Assembly (NCBI RefSeq): GCF_013522925.1
Contig: NZ_JAAMQU010000008.1
Location: 124,001 to 188,000 of the forward strand
Direction of reading: 5' to 3'
Source of the DNA: Pseudomonas japonica
Lineage (GTDB): Bacteria > Pseudomonadota > Gammaproteobacteria > Pseudomonadales > Pseudomonadaceae
Length of the DNA: 64,000 bases
Below, one piece after another: positions 28,341 through 37,452 of this stretch (positions are counted from its first letter, which is position 1; each line of letters begins with the position of its first letter). The translations under genes and the position numbers were made by a program. The notes beneath the pieces are model-generated. The model saw only the letters and a list, made by a program, of their open reading frames with translations. It did no database searches and had not been told where the DNA came from.

Positions 28341-29936
28341 ATGAAAAGCCATTCCTTGCGCGTTGCCATCGGCGCCGCCTTGTTCGGCCTGGCCGCGATG
28401 GCCAGCGCCAAACCATTGGTGGTGTGCACCGAGGCCAGCCCCGAAGGGTTCGACATCGTGCAATACACTGCGGCCACCACGGCTGACGCGTCGTCGGAAA
28501 CGGTATTCAACCGCCTGGTGGACTTCACCCCTGGCAGCACGGACATCGAGCCCGGCCTGGCGGAACGTTGGGATATCTCCGAAGACGGCAAGACCTACAC
28601 CTTCCACCTGCGCCAAGGCGTGAAATTCCACACCACCGATTACTTCAAGCCCAGCCGTGAATTCAACGCCGACGACGTGGTGTGGAGCTTCCAGCGCCAG
28701 CTGGACCCCAAGCACCCGTGGCATGAAAAATCCTCGATGGGCTTCCCGTATTTCGAAGCCATGGGCTTCAAGGACCTGCTCAAAAACGTGAGCAAGGTCG
28801 ACGACCATACCGTGACGTTCGAGCTCAACCATCCCGAGGCGCCGTTCCTGCGGGACCTGGCCATGGGCTTTGCGTCGATTTACTCGGCCGAATATGCCGA
28901 CCAATTGCTCAAGGCCGGCAAAACCGACGACCTGAACACCAAGCCGATCGGCACCGGACCGTTCATCCTTGCGCGCTACAACAAGGACGCGCAAATCCGG
29001 TATAAGGCCAACCCGGACTACTACAAGGGCAAGCCGCCAGCAGACCCACTGGTGTTCGCGATTACCGTGGACAGCAACGTTCGCCTGCAAAAGCTCAAGG
29101 CCAATGAATGCCAGGTAGCGCTGTACCCCAAGCCCGATGACGTGAAGGGCCTTAAAGCCGATCCGAACGTGCGTGTGGATGAGCTGGAGGCACTGGTGGT
29201 CAGCTACCTGGCCATGAACACCTCGCACAAATACCTCAGCGATGTACGGGTGCGCGAGGCGATTGGCCTGGCGTTGGACAAGAACAACCTGGTCAAAACG
29301 TTGTTCGGCGAGGGCAACGCAACGGTCGGTACCGGGCCTTACCCATCGACGTTGCTCGGTTTCAACTCTAGAATCGCCGACCGCCCGCACGACCTTGAAA
29401 AGGCACGGGCCTTGCTGAAGGAAGCTGGCGTGCCTGAAGGCACCCGTTTCACGGTGTTCACGCGCAACGGCGGTGGGGTGACCAACCCCAACCCGGCGCT
29501 GGCCGCGCAGTTGCTGCAGGCGGACATGGCCAAGGTAGGCCTGAACGCGGATATCCGCATTCTTGAGTGGGGCGAGCTGGTCAAGCGCATCAAGCTTGGC
29601 GAGCACGATCTAGCTTTCTATGGCTGGGCCGGCGACAACGGCGACCCGGACAATTTCGTTACCCCCAACCTCAGCTGCGATGCAGCCAAGAGCGGGGAAA
29701 ACGCCGCGCGCTGGTGCAACGAGGCGTTCGACAGCCTGCTTTCGCAGGCACGGGCCGAGACGGAACCGGCCAAACGGGCGGCGCTCTATGAGCAAGCCCA
29801 GGAGATCTTCCACAAGGACCAACCGTGGATCAGCCTGGCCTACCCCAAGCTGTTCGTGGCGATGCGTAAAACTGTCGAGGGCTTCCATATCAGCCCGATG
29901 ACCAATAACAACTTCGCCACCACCCAGGTGAAGTAA
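28341..29936 (+). CDS. dppA: Dipeptide ABC transporter substrate-binding protein (second copy)
   Basis: A 531-residue SBP_bac_5 protein paralogous to the copy two genes upstream. It shares VKFHTTDYFKPSREFNADDV and WAGDNGDPDNFVTPNLSCDA but differs clearly elsewhere, so this is an old duplication with likely different peptide preference. The signal peptide of about 23 residues ends at ASAKP. An AGAGG ribosome site precedes the ATG. It is the binding protein closest to dppB and is separated from it by a strong hairpin. Confidence 0.92.
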   Translation: MKSHSLRVAIGAALFGLAAMASAKPLVVCTEASPEGFDIVQYTAATTADASSETVFNRLVDFTPGSTDIEPGLAERWDISEDGKTYTFHLRQGVKFHTTDYFKPSREFNADDVVWSFQRQLDPKHPWHEKSSMGFPYFEAMGFKDLLKNVSKVDDHTVTFELNHPEAPFLRDLAMGFASIYSAEYADQLLKAGKTDDLNTKPIGTGPFILARYNKDAQIRYKANPDYYKGKPPADPLVFAITVDSNVRLQKLKANECQVALYPKPDDVKGLKADPNVRVDELEALVVSYLAMNTSHKYLSDVRVREAIGLALDKNNLVKTLFGEGNATVGTGPYPSTLLGFNSRIADRPHDLEKARALLKEAGVPEGTRFTVFTRNGGGVTNPNPALAAQLLQADMAKVGLNADIRILEWGELVKRIKLGEHDLAFYGWAGDNGDPDNFVTPNLSCDAAKSGENAARWCNEAFDSLLSQARAETEPAKRAALYEQAQEIFHKDQPWISLAYPKLFVAMRKTVEGFHISPMTNNNFATTQVK

Positions 29937-29976
29937 AACCGACCTGCCGCGGCCCCATCCAGGCCAGCGGCGGGCT

Positions 29977-30011
29977 CCGAGGCGGGCAGGGACATCCTTT
30001 GCCCGCCTCGG
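29977..30011 (+). terminator. 12-bp stem-loop between dppA and dppB
   Basis: CCGAGGCGGGCA and TGCCCGCCTCGG form a perfect 12-bp stem with an 11-nt loop, placed between the second dppA and dppB. No uridine tract follows. The position and strength fit a partial terminator or 3'-end stabiliser that keeps permease levels below binding-protein levels. Confidence 0.7.
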
Positions 30012-30041
30012 CCGTACTGGCCGACGAGGTATGACCCTGAA

Positions 30042-31052
30042 ATGCTGAGTTTTATTGCCCGCCGAGTGGGATTGTTGATCCCTACCTTCTTCGGCATCAC
30101 CCTACTGACGTTCGCGTTGATACGCCTCATCCCCGGAGACCCGGTGGAAGTGATGATGGGAGAACGGCGGGTCGACCCCGAAATGCACGCCCAGGCCATG
30201 GAACGCCTGGGGCTGAACAAGCCGTTGTACGTGCAGTACGGCAACTACATCGCCCAGCTCGCCCACGGTGACCTAGGCCAGTCCTTGCGTACCAGGGAAA
30301 GCGTGTGGAGCGAATTCACTTCGCTGTTCCCCGCCACCCTGGAGCTGTCCATCGCCGCGCTGATCTTCGCCGGCGTGCTCGGCCTGCTGGCCGGTGTGAT
30401 CGCGGCGCTGCGACGAGGCTCCTTGTTCGACCATGGTGTGATGGGTATTTCCCTGGCCGGCTATTCGATGCCCATCTTCTGGTGGGGTTTGATCCTGATC
30501 ATGTTCTTCTCGGTCACGCTGGGCTGGACGCCAGTGTCGGGGCGTATCGACCTGCTCTACGACATTCCGCCGAAAACCGGCTTCATGCTGATCGACACCC
30601 TGTTCACCGATGACGAAGGCGCGTGGATGGATGCCCTTCGGCACCTGATTCTGCCGGCGATCGTACTGGGCACCATTCCGCTGGCGGTGATCGCCCGCAT
30701 GACCCGCTCCTCGATGCTTGAAGTACTGCGCGAGGATTACATTCGCACCGCACGTGCCAAGGGTCTCTCGCCCACGCGCGTGGTGTTCGTGCACGGCCTG
30801 CGCAACGCCTTGATCCCGGTACTCACGGTGTTCGGGCTGCAAGTGGGCACGCTGCTGGCGGGCGCGGTACTGACCGAAACCATCTTTTCCTGGCCGGGCG
30901 TCGGCAAGTGGCTGATCGAAGCCATTGGCGCCCGTGACTACCCCGTGGTGCAGAACGGCATTCTGTTGATTGCCTGCCTGATCATCCTGGTCAACTTCGT
31001 AGTGGATATCCTCTACGGCCTGGCCAACCCACGCATCCGTCACCAGCGCTGA
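30042..31052 (+). CDS. dppB: Dipeptide ABC transporter permease DppB
   Basis: A 336-residue inner-membrane permease of the DppB/OppB family. It begins LSFIARRVGLLIPTFFGITLLTF and contains the early GDPVEVMMG segment. The cytoplasmic EAA loop includes DYIRTARAKGLSPTRVVFVHGLRNALIPVLT, which contacts the ATPases. About six transmembrane helices. It forms a heterodimer with DppC. dppC begins 10 bp after its stop. Confidence 0.95.
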   Translation: MLSFIARRVGLLIPTFFGITLLTFALIRLIPGDPVEVMMGERRVDPEMHAQAMERLGLNKPLYVQYGNYIAQLAHGDLGQSLRTRESVWSEFTSLFPATLELSIAALIFAGVLGLLAGVIAALRRGSLFDHGVMGISLAGYSMPIFWWGLILIMFFSVTLGWTPVSGRIDLLYDIPPKTGFMLIDTLFTDDEGAWMDALRHLILPAIVLGTIPLAVIARMTRSSMLEVLREDYIRTARAKGLSPTRVVFVHGLRNALIPVLTVFGLQVGTLLAGAVLTETIFSWPGVGKWLIEAIGARDYPVVQNGILLIACLIILVNFVVDILYGLANPRIRHQR

Positions 31053-31062
31053 GATCACTACC

Positions 31063-31974
31063 ATGACAACCCAAGCTCAACCCGTGGCAGCTGACCAAAG
31101 CCTGCTCTACCCTTCTCCGCTCAAGGAGTTCTGGAAGGCCTTCGCCCGTAACAAGGGTGCGGTCGCCGGCCTTCTGTTCATGATTGTAGTGGTGTTCTGC
31201 GCCCTGTTCGCGCCCTGGGTCGCCCCGTTCGACCCCAGCGAGCAGTTCCGCGACGCGCTGCTCACGCCGCCGTCCTGGTCCGAGGGTGGCCAGATGCAAT
31301 ACCTGCTGGGCACCGATGAGCTGGGCCGCGACCTGCTGTCCCGGTTGATCCACGGCGCACGGCTGTCGTTGCTGATCGGCCTGTCTTCGGTGGTGATGTC
31401 GCTGATCCCGGGCATTCTCATGGGGCTGGTAGCCGGGTTCTTCCCGCGCATCCTCGGGCCTTCGATCATGCGCCTGATGGACATCATGCTGGCCCTGCCG
31501 TCGCTGCTGCTGGCAGTGGCCATCGTGGCCATCCTGGGTGCTGGCCTGATCAACACCGTGATTGCCATCGCGGTGGTCTCGCTGCCGTCTTACGTGCGCC
31601 TTACCCGCGCCGCCGTGATGGGCGAGCTCAACCGTGACTACGTCACCGCAGCGAAGCTGGCCGGCGCCAGCCTGCCTCGGCTGATGTTCGTCACTGTGCT
31701 GCCCAACTGCCTGGCGCCGCTGATCGTGCAGGCTACCTTGAGCTTCTCCTCCGCCATTCTCGACGCTGCCGCGCTGGGCTTCCTGGGCCTGGGCGTTCAG
31801 CCACCTACCCCGGAGTGGGGCACCATGCTGGCCTCGGCGCGGGACTACATCGAGCGCGCCTGGTGGGTAGTGAGCCTGCCTGGCCTGACCATTCTGCTCA
31901 GTGTGCTGGCGATCAACCTGATGGGCGACGGCCTGCGCGATGCGCTGGACCCGAAACTCAAGAACGCGATTTGA
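31063..31974 (+). CDS. dppC: Dipeptide ABC transporter permease DppC
   Basis: A 303-residue DppC/OppC permease with an N-terminal cytoplasmic segment and a first helix near residues 35-55 ([21 protein letters not shown]). The family motif [20 protein letters not shown] is near residue 80, and the EAA loop [25 protein letters not shown] near residue 195. It pairs with DppB to form the transmembrane channel. dppD begins 10 bp downstream. Confidence 0.95.
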   Translation: MTTQAQPVAADQSLLYPSPLKEFWKAFARNKGAVAGLLFMIVVVFCALFAPWVAPFDPSEQFRDALLTPPSWSEGGQMQYLLGTDELGRDLLSRLIHGARLSLLIGLSSVVMSLIPGILMGLVAGFFPRILGPSIMRLMDIMLALPSLLLAVAIVAILGAGLINTVIAIAVVSLPSYVRLTRAAVMGELNRDYVTAAKLAGASLPRLMFVTVLPNCLAPLIVQATLSFSSAILDAAALGFLGLGVQPPTPEWGTMLASARDYIERAWWVVSLPGLTILLSVLAINLMGDGLRDALDPKLKNAI

Positions 31975-31984
31975 GGACGCCTAC

Positions 31985-32953
31985 ATGTCACTGCTCGAAA
32001 TCAAGAACCTGAGCGTGCGCTTCGGCGACGCCAATGCAGTACCTGTGGTCGATGGCCTGGACCTGGCCGTGGACCGTGGTGAAGTACTGGCCATCGTGGG
32101 CGAGTCCGGCTCCGGCAAGTCCGTCACCATGATGGCCCTGATGGGCCTGGTAGAGGCGCCCGGTATCGTCAGCGCCGATGCACTGCGCTTCGATGGCCAT
32201 GACATGCTCAAGCTGAGCAAGCGCCAGCGCCGGCAAGTGGTGGGCAAAGACCTGGCGATGATCTTCCAGGACCCGATGACTGCCCTGAACCCCAGCTACA
32301 CCGTGGGCTTCCAGATTGAGGAAGTGCTGCGCGCGCACCTTGGCCTGTCGGGCCGTGCTGCCCGCGCCCGCGCACTGGAGCTGCTGCAAAAGGTAGAGAT
32401 CCCCGCAGCCGCCAGCCGCCTTGACGCGTATCCGCACCAGCTCTCGGGCGGCATGAGCCAGCGCGTTGCGATCGCCATGGCCATCGCCGCCGAGCCCAAG
32501 CTGTTGATCGCAGATGAACCCACTACCGCGCTGGACGTGACCATTCAGGCGCAGATCATGGAACTGCTGCTGGCCCTGCAGAAGGACCAGGACATGGGCT
32601 TGATCCTGATCACCCACGACCTGGCCGTGGTGGCTGAAACCGCCCAGCGCGTGTGCGTGATGTACGCCGGCCAGGCAGTGGAAGTGGGCCATGTGCCGCA
32701 GCTGTTCGACGCACCCGCGCACCCTTACAGCGAAGCACTGCTGGCGGCGATTCCAGAGCACAGCGAAGGCGCCGAGCGGCTGTCCACGCTGCCGGGTATC
32801 GTGCCGGGCCGCTACGACCGTCCACACGGTTGCCTGCTGTCGCCCCGCTGCCCCTATGTTCAGGAAAACTGCCGTCAGCAGCGCCCTGCTCTGGACCAGA
32901 AAGCCCAGAGCCTGGCCCGCTGCTTCTACCCGCGTAACCAGGAGGTGGCGTAA
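31985..32953 (+). CDS. dppD: Dipeptide ABC transporter ATPase DppD
   Basis: A 322-residue ATPase with Walker [10 protein letters not shown]-loop [15 protein letters not shown], signature [14 protein letters not shown] and Walker [13 protein letters not shown]. The C-terminal oligopeptide/dipeptide extension contains the cysteine cluster typical of Dpp/Opp ATPases ([14 protein letters not shown]). The ATG at 31985 is used; a longer reading frame into the end of dppC has no ribosome site. Its TAA overlaps the dppF ATG by one base. Confidence 0.95.
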   Translation: MSLLEIKNLSVRFGDANAVPVVDGLDLAVDRGEVLAIVGESGSGKSVTMMALMGLVEAPGIVSADALRFDGHDMLKLSKRQRRQVVGKDLAMIFQDPMTALNPSYTVGFQIEEVLRAHLGLSGRAARARALELLQKVEIPAAASRLDAYPHQLSGGMSQRVAIAMAIAAEPKLLIADEPTTALDVTIQAQIMELLLALQKDQDMGLILITHDLAVVAETAQRVCVMYAGQAVEVGHVPQLFDAPAHPYSEALLAAIPEHSEGAERLSTLPGIVPGRYDRPHGCLLSPRCPYVQENCRQQRPALDQKAQSLARCFYPRNQEVA

Positions 32954-33927
32954 TGAGCGTCGTACTTACCGCCCGCGAGCTCACTCGCCACTATGACGTT
33001 TCCCAGGGGGTGTTCAAGCCTCACGCGACCGTGCAAGCGCTCAATGGCGTGTCGTTCGAACTGGAAGCCGGGAAAACCCTGGCCGTGGTTGGCGAATCCG
33101 GGTGCGGCAAGTCCACCCTGGCCCGCCAGCTTACCCTGATCGAAGAACCGAGCTCCGGTTCGCTGAAGATCGCCGGCCAGGAAGTGGCGGGTGCCAGCAA
33201 GGAACAGCGCAAGCAATTGCGCCGTGACGTGCAGATGGTGTTCCAGAGCCCTTATGCCTCGCTCAACCCGCGGCAGAAGATCGGCGACCAGCTGGCCGAA
33301 CCCCTGCTGATCAACACCAACCTGTCGCGCACCGAGCGCCGCGAAAAAGTGCAGGCGATGATGCAGCAGGTGGGCCTGCGCCCTGAGCACTATCAGCGCT
33401 ACCCGCATATGTTCTCGGGCGGCCAGCGCCAGCGCATCGCCCTCGCCCGGGCCATGATGTTGCAACCCAAGGTACTGGTGGCGGACGAACCGACCTCGGC
33501 GCTGGACGTCTCCATCCAGGCGCAGGTGCTGAACCTGTTCATGGACCTGCAGCAGCAGTACCAGACCGCCTACGTGTTCATCTCTCACAACCTGGCGGTA
33601 GTGCGCCACGTGGCGGATGACGTGCTGGTGATGTACCTGGGCCGGCCAGCGGAAATGGGCCCCAAGGAAGACCTGTACCATAACCCGCTGCACCCCTACA
33701 CCCAGGCGCTGCTGTCGGCCACCCCGACCATCAAGCCCAACCCGGACAAGCCCCGGATCAAGATCGCTGGCGAGCTGCCCAACCCACTCAACCCGCCATC
33801 GGGCTGCGCTTTCCACAAACGCTGCCCGTATGCCACGGAAAAATGCGTAACCGACGTGCCTGCCTTCCGCCCGGTGGGTACCCGCCAAGTGGCTTGCCAC
33901 TATGCGGAGCAGTTTCTGAAAGCCTGA
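32953..33927 (+). CDS. dppF: Dipeptide ABC transporter ATPase DppF
   Basis: The 324-residue second ATPase of the Dpp complex. It has Walker A GESGCGKST, Q-loop VQMVFQSPYASLNPRQ, signature FSGGQRQRIALARAM and Walker B VLVADEPTSALD. The C-terminal extension has GCAFHKRCPYATEKC, again the Opp/Dpp cysteine cluster. It forms a heterodimer with DppD. It is the last gene of the locus and is followed by REP-like repeats rather than a simple terminator. Confidence 0.95.
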   Translation: MSVVLTARELTRHYDVSQGVFKPHATVQALNGVSFELEAGKTLAVVGESGCGKSTLARQLTLIEEPSSGSLKIAGQEVAGASKEQRKQLRRDVQMVFQSPYASLNPRQKIGDQLAEPLLINTNLSRTERREKVQAMMQQVGLRPEHYQRYPHMFSGGQRQRIALARAMMLQPKVLVADEPTSALDVSIQAQVLNLFMDLQQQYQTAYVFISHNLAVVRHVADDVLVMYLGRPAEMGPKEDLYHNPLHPYTQALLSATPTIKPNPDKPRIKIAGELPNPLNPPSGCAFHKRCPYATEKCVTDVPAFRPVGTRQVACHYAEQFLKA

Positions 33928-33955
33928 GGGCGCCAGCCCGCGAAAATTGCCCCCA

Positions 33956-34041
33956 ATTCGCGAGCTGCCGCCGGAGGGCCGGCCCCGCCGCTTCCCACAG
34001 ACTGAACTGAATCCTGTAGGAGACGGGCGGAGCTCGCGAAT
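33956..34041. repeat. Inverted pair of REP-like elements
   Basis: ATTCGCGAGCT (33956-33966) and AGCTCGCGAAT (34031-34041) are exact reverse complements 64 bp apart. Between them come TCCCACAG and CTGTAGGAGA, which recall the CTGTAGGAGCGGGC...CGCGAA pattern of Pseudomonas REP units. This looks like a degenerate back-to-back REP pair in the 247-bp space between dppF and the MBL gene. Confidence 0.55.
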
Positions 34042-34174
34042 AAGGGCTTAGAAAAACTGCGCAAGACAGTTCCCACAAGGATTAAAGGTCTCCTAGAGGC
34101 TCCGCTTATCGCCCTAAGGGATCGCACCGTCGCCCCGCACAGTCGCTGCTGTATAGCCCTGTGCGGAGGTCCCT

Positions 34175-35020
34175 ATGCGCGTTCATCACCTTAACTGCGG
34201 CTGCATGTGCCCCCTCGGCGGGGCGTTGTTCGATGGCTTCAGCCGTGGCCTTACGGCACGGCTGGTGTGCCATTGCCTGTTGATCGAAACCGACACCGAC
34301 GGCCTGGTGCTGGTCGATACCGGCTTCGGTACCACCGACGTCGCTCGTCCCGAGGCGCGTCTGAGCACCTTTTTCCGATACTTCAACAACATCCGTTTCG
34401 AGCACCGGTACACCGCGCTGGAACAGGTGCGCCAACTGGGCTTCGATCCCCAGGATGTGCGACATATCGTGCTGACACACCTGGATTTCGACCACGCCGG
34501 TGGCCTTGAAGACTTCCCCAATGCCCGGGTGCACGTGATGCAAACGGAAATGGACGCGGCGCGTTCGGCGGCAGGCTGGCGCGACACCCGCAGGTTTCGC
34601 GAAAAGCAGTGGAACGGCGTGACCGATTGGGCCTTTTATCAGCCCCAAGGTGAACGCTGGAATGGTTTCGACGCGGTGCGCACCCTGATAGGCGCCAACA
34701 GCCACGATATCTTGTTGGTACCGCTGGCAGGCCACACCCCAGGGCACGCAGGCGTGGCCGTACGCACCGGGGACGGTTGGCTGCTGCATGCTGGCGATGC
34801 GTACTTTTACCGGGGCGAAATCGGCAACCATCGGCGGGAATGCACGCCCGGGCTGCGCTTCTATCAGCGCATGATGGAGTACGACCACAAACAGCGGGTT
34901 GATAACCAGAACCGCTTGCGGGCGCTGTCCCTGGCTGCCGACCAGCAGGTGCGCATGTTCTGCAGCCATGACGCGCTGGAACTCGAGCGCGCGCAAGCGG
35001 CGAACCCCAGGCGCTTATAA
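34175..35020 (+). CDS. MBL-fold metallo-hydrolase
   Basis: A 281-residue metallo-beta-lactamase-fold protein of the lactonase/glyoxalase II-like group. The metal-binding THLDFDHAGG is near residue 96, a further histidine is in PLAGHTPGHAGV near residue 190, and aspartate is in LLHAGDAYFYRGE near residue 209. The N-terminal NCGCMCPLGG and LVDTGFG patterns fit. The substrate cannot be told from sequence; quorum-quenching lactonase and lipid or phosphodiester hydrolysis are all possible for this fold. It is a single gene closed by a terminator. Confidence 0.85.
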   Translation: MRVHHLNCGCMCPLGGALFDGFSRGLTARLVCHCLLIETDTDGLVLVDTGFGTTDVARPEARLSTFFRYFNNIRFEHRYTALEQVRQLGFDPQDVRHIVLTHLDFDHAGGLEDFPNARVHVMQTEMDAARSAAGWRDTRRFREKQWNGVTDWAFYQPQGERWNGFDAVRTLIGANSHDILLVPLAGHTPGHAGVAVRTGDGWLLHAGDAYFYRGEIGNHRRECTPGLRFYQRMMEYDHKQRVDNQNRLRALSLAADQQVRMFCSHDALELERAQAANPRRL

Positions 35021-35034
35021 CCTGCGCAAACGCA

Positions 35035-35061
35035 AACGCCGCAATCGAGGATTGCGGCGTT
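35035..35061. terminator. Strong bidirectional terminator-like stem-loop
   Basis: AACGCCGCAATC and GATTGCGGCGTT form a perfect 12-bp stem with a GAG loop, followed by CTTTG. It lies between the convergent MBL gene and the 24-residue peptide gene and can serve both. Confidence 0.85.
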
Positions 35062-35080
35062 CTTTGTCAGCGCATTTGCG

Positions 35081-35155
35081 TCAATGGACGAACAGCGCAA
35101 TCAGAATGATGATCGGGATCGGGATGCCCAGGAACCACAGCAGTAGGGAGCGCAT
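35081..35155 (-). CDS. 24-residue hydrophobic membrane peptide
   Basis: A tiny reading frame with an ideal ribosome site (AAGGAG ending 7 nt before the ATG) encodes MRSLLLWFLGIPIPIIILIA plus four more residues and a stop. The whole peptide is one transmembrane helix broken by a Pro-Ile-Pro turn. It lies 32 bp downstream of the larger membrane protein gene on the same strand and ends just before a terminator, so it is probably the second gene of that operon. I recall similar short frames in other pseudomonads but cannot name a function. Confidence 0.7.
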   Translation of the reverse strand: MRSLLLWFLGIPIPIIILIALFVH

Positions 35156-35187
35156 GATGTTTCTCCTTCGTTGGTCGGTCCGTTGGC

Positions 35188-36126
35188 TTAGCGAACGGGA
35201 ACGGTGGTGGTTTGGGTAGCGTGGCGGTCTTCAATCCAGCGGGCCTGATCGCGTTGACGGCCACCGAACAGTGCCGCCAGGCTGGCAGCGAAGGCACCAC
35301 ACAGCAGGGTGATGAAGGTCCACAGGGAAGCCCAGGCAGCGGCCTTGGCAGCAGCATCGGCAGCTTGCTGAGCCTTGAGCTTGGCGTCGTCTGCCGCTTT
35401 GCGTACCTGCGCATACACCTGGTCAACACGGGCTTCGGCTTCCGGTTGGCTCAAGCGGGTGCGCTGGGCCACCAGTTGCGCCAGGTAGGTACGGTCATCG
35501 GCGTTCAGTGTGCCGTCACCCGACAGCGCCTTGGAGAAGATCCGCCCAGCCACACCATTGGCGGCATCATCACTCACAGAAGCAGGCCCGTTGCTACGGA
35601 ACAGGGTGTCGGTGAAATAATCCATCGGGTTGCCACCGTTCGCATTGGCGGCCGCGCCGCCGGCGGCGCTTCCTACCATGCTCGCTGCGCCGGATGCCAC
35701 ACTGGCACCGGCCTGCGCGCCCGCTCCAGCGATATTACCCGCGGTGCCTACGATCATTGCCGTGGTCACCAGCGTGGCAACGGCCCAGGACAGGAAACCA
35801 TGGGCGGTATCACGGAAATACACTTCGTCCCCATGCAGGTTGGCCCACTTCACACGCAACCGGCCGGCCAGGTAGCCACCTAGCCCAGAAGCGAGGATGG
35901 CCGTCACCAGCAGCCACAGAATGCTGGAAATACCCAGTGTTTTCGCGCTGGCCCCCTCGTTCGCCCACGGCGATGTTGCGGCGAAGCCTAACCCCGCGCC
36001 CGCGACTACCAGAATCAATGTCAACGCTGCGGCACCTGCGGCGCCTGCGAAGATGGCTGCCCAGGAGACTCCTGAGCGATTGGGGCCGTCAGAAACGGCA
36101 GATGGATATTCGGCAGAAGTGATCAT
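35188..36126 (-). CDS. Hypothetical Ala/Gly-rich membrane protein
   Basis: A 312-residue protein of unknown function. Helices are predicted near residues 22-48, 65-90 and 110-132, then comes a Gly/Ala-rich segment (about 130-168). A soluble part has a helical Lys/Ala-rich coiled-coil-like stretch (DAKLKAQQAADAAAKAAAWA, about 245-268), and a last helix lies near 270-292. No signal peptide or catalytic motif was seen. The layout recalls stress-response membrane proteins with a periplasmic helical domain. It probably forms an operon with the 24-residue peptide. Confidence 0.75.
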   Translation of the reverse strand: MITSAEYPSAVSDGPNRSGVSWAAIFAGAAGAAALTLILVVAGAGLGFAATSPWANEGASAKTLGISSILWLLVTAILASGLGGYLAGRLRVKWANLHGDEVYFRDTAHGFLSWAVATLVTTAMIVGTAGNIAGAGAQAGASVASGAASMVGSAAGGAAANANGGNPMDYFTDTLFRSNGPASVSDDAANGVAGRIFSKALSGDGTLNADDRTYLAQLVAQRTRLSQPEAEARVDQVYAQVRKAADDAKLKAQQAADAAAKAAAWASLWTFITLLCGAFAASLAALFGGRQRDQARWIEDRHATQTTTVPVR

Positions 36127-36474
36127 TTAGTGAGGCCTTTTTTAGTTAGCAATAAGTCCGTCACTCAAGGCGAATGCAGTGGGCGTGCCAGCGATGGAAA
36201 ATCCTTGCCCCTCGCAAAATCAGGTGTTTAAGCAGCGGCGGCGCGCGCCAGATCATGCAAAATGCGGGATCCCTCACTTTTTCCATGGTGTTATGCAACA
36301 TGGCAAAAAGCCGGTTCGGCATGGCTTTTCGCACAATCTGCGGTCATAACGATGGAAGAACGCTTTAGAGGCGGCCAGGGTATAGCCGCCTGTCGACGGG
36401 GTACGTTCAACTGAACAACTCGACCCAACCGAGCCGGTCAGGATGCATAGCCCCCGTCATGAGAGATCAAACCC
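36127..36474. other. 348-bp divergent intergenic region
   Basis: No gene is supported here; short frames lack ribosome sites and family features. It must hold promoters for the membrane protein (minus) and the SDR gene (plus). AGGCGGC and GCCGCCT (36369-36391) make a 7-bp inverted repeat with a 9-nt loop, about 85 bp before the SDR start. Confidence 0.5.
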
Positions 36475-37452
36475 ATGTCCTTGCGTGCCTGGCCCCTGTT
36501 GCTCGCCCTCCCGGCTGCCGCCCTTGTGCTTTCCGGCCGTACCACCCGCCCACCCCGGCCTGCTGACAAAGCCAGGCTCGCCGACAGAACATTTGTCGTC
36601 ACCGGGGCTTCCAGCGGCGTAGGCCGCGGCGCTGCGCTGGAGCTTGGCCGAAGCGGCGCGAATGTGGTGCTTGCCGCGCGCCGGCTGGACGCGTTGACGA
36701 GCCTGGCGGCCGAGATCCAGCGTGCAGGCGGAACAGCCTTGGCTGTGGCAACCGATGTCAGCGATACCGCACAGATGAAGCACCTGGCCGAGCGCGCTAT
36801 AGGCCGGTTCGGGAATATCGACGGCTGGATCAACAACGCAGGCGTCGTCACCGTAGGGCGCTTTGAAGACATCCCTCTGGAAGACCATCTGCGTTTGCTG
36901 GACATCAACCTCAAGGGCCAAGTGATCGGCAGCTACCTTGCGATGAAACACTTTCGCGCTCAGGGGCATGGCACCTTGATCAACGTTGGCTCGGTGGACA
37001 GTGAAATCCCCCATGCGTACCAAGGTGCCTATTCGCCCTCCAAGGCCGGTGTGCTGATGCTGGGCCGGGTACTTAATGAAGAGCTGCGGCTCACTCAGGG
37101 CCGCGACATTCATGTATGCACCGTGATGCCTTGGGCGCTGGATACCCCCTTGTGGGAGCATGCCGGCAACTACACCGGCCATGAGGCTCGAATGCCAACC
37201 ATGGATGGCCCAGAGAAAGTAGTGAACGCGATCATTCGTGCCTGCCTCGAACCCATCAAAGAGATCCGGGTGGGATACAAGGCAAAGCTGGCGTACTGGG
37301 GGCACCGCGTGGCGCCGAGTATCAACGAGCGGCTCACCGGGATCTTTACGGAAAAAGGCGAGATCGAAATGCATCCGCCGGCGCCAGCGACTTCAGGTAG
37401 CGTGCATGAGCCGGTAACAGCTGGCCAGGGCATACAGGGCAGCTGCGGTTAA
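36475..37452 (+). CDS. Short-chain dehydrogenase/reductase with N-terminal hydrophobic anchor
   Basis: A 325-residue classical SDR. After a hydrophobic segment of about 20 residues (signal or membrane anchor) comes the NAD(P)-binding TGASSGVGRG near residue 42. NNAG follows near residue 121, the catalytic serine in INVGSVDSE and the Tyr-x-x-x-Lys pair in GAYSPSKAG near residue 181. ARR after beta strand 2 suggests an NADP preference. The substrate is unknown. The last ~20 residues (after PPAPATSG) are low complexity and overlap a decayed transporter fragment, so the original C-terminus may have been altered. Confidence 0.85.
   Translation: MSLRAWPLLLALPAAALVLSGRTTRPPRPADKARLADRTFVVTGASSGVGRGAALELGRSGANVVLAARRLDALTSLAAEIQRAGGTALAVATDVSDTAQMKHLAERAIGRFGNIDGWINNAGVVTVGRFEDIPLEDHLRLLDINLKGQVIGSYLAMKHFRAQGHGTLINVGSVDSEIPHAYQGAYSPSKAGVLMLGRVLNEELRLTQGRDIHVCTVMPWALDTPLWEHAGNYTGHEARMPTMDGPEKVVNAIIRACLEPIKEIRVGYKAKLAYWGHRVAPSINERLTGIFTEKGEIEMHPPAPATSGSVHEPVTAGQGIQGSCG

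Noticed and set aside
26856..29606. A 916-codon open frame on the minus strand
   Set aside because: It lies entirely antisense to opdP and dppA, whose homology is unambiguous. Long antisense frames are common in GC-rich genomes because of third-position bias.
36174..36368. A 64-codon plus-strand frame before the SDR gene
   Set aside because: No ribosome site, irregular composition and no recognisable domain; treated as promoter region.
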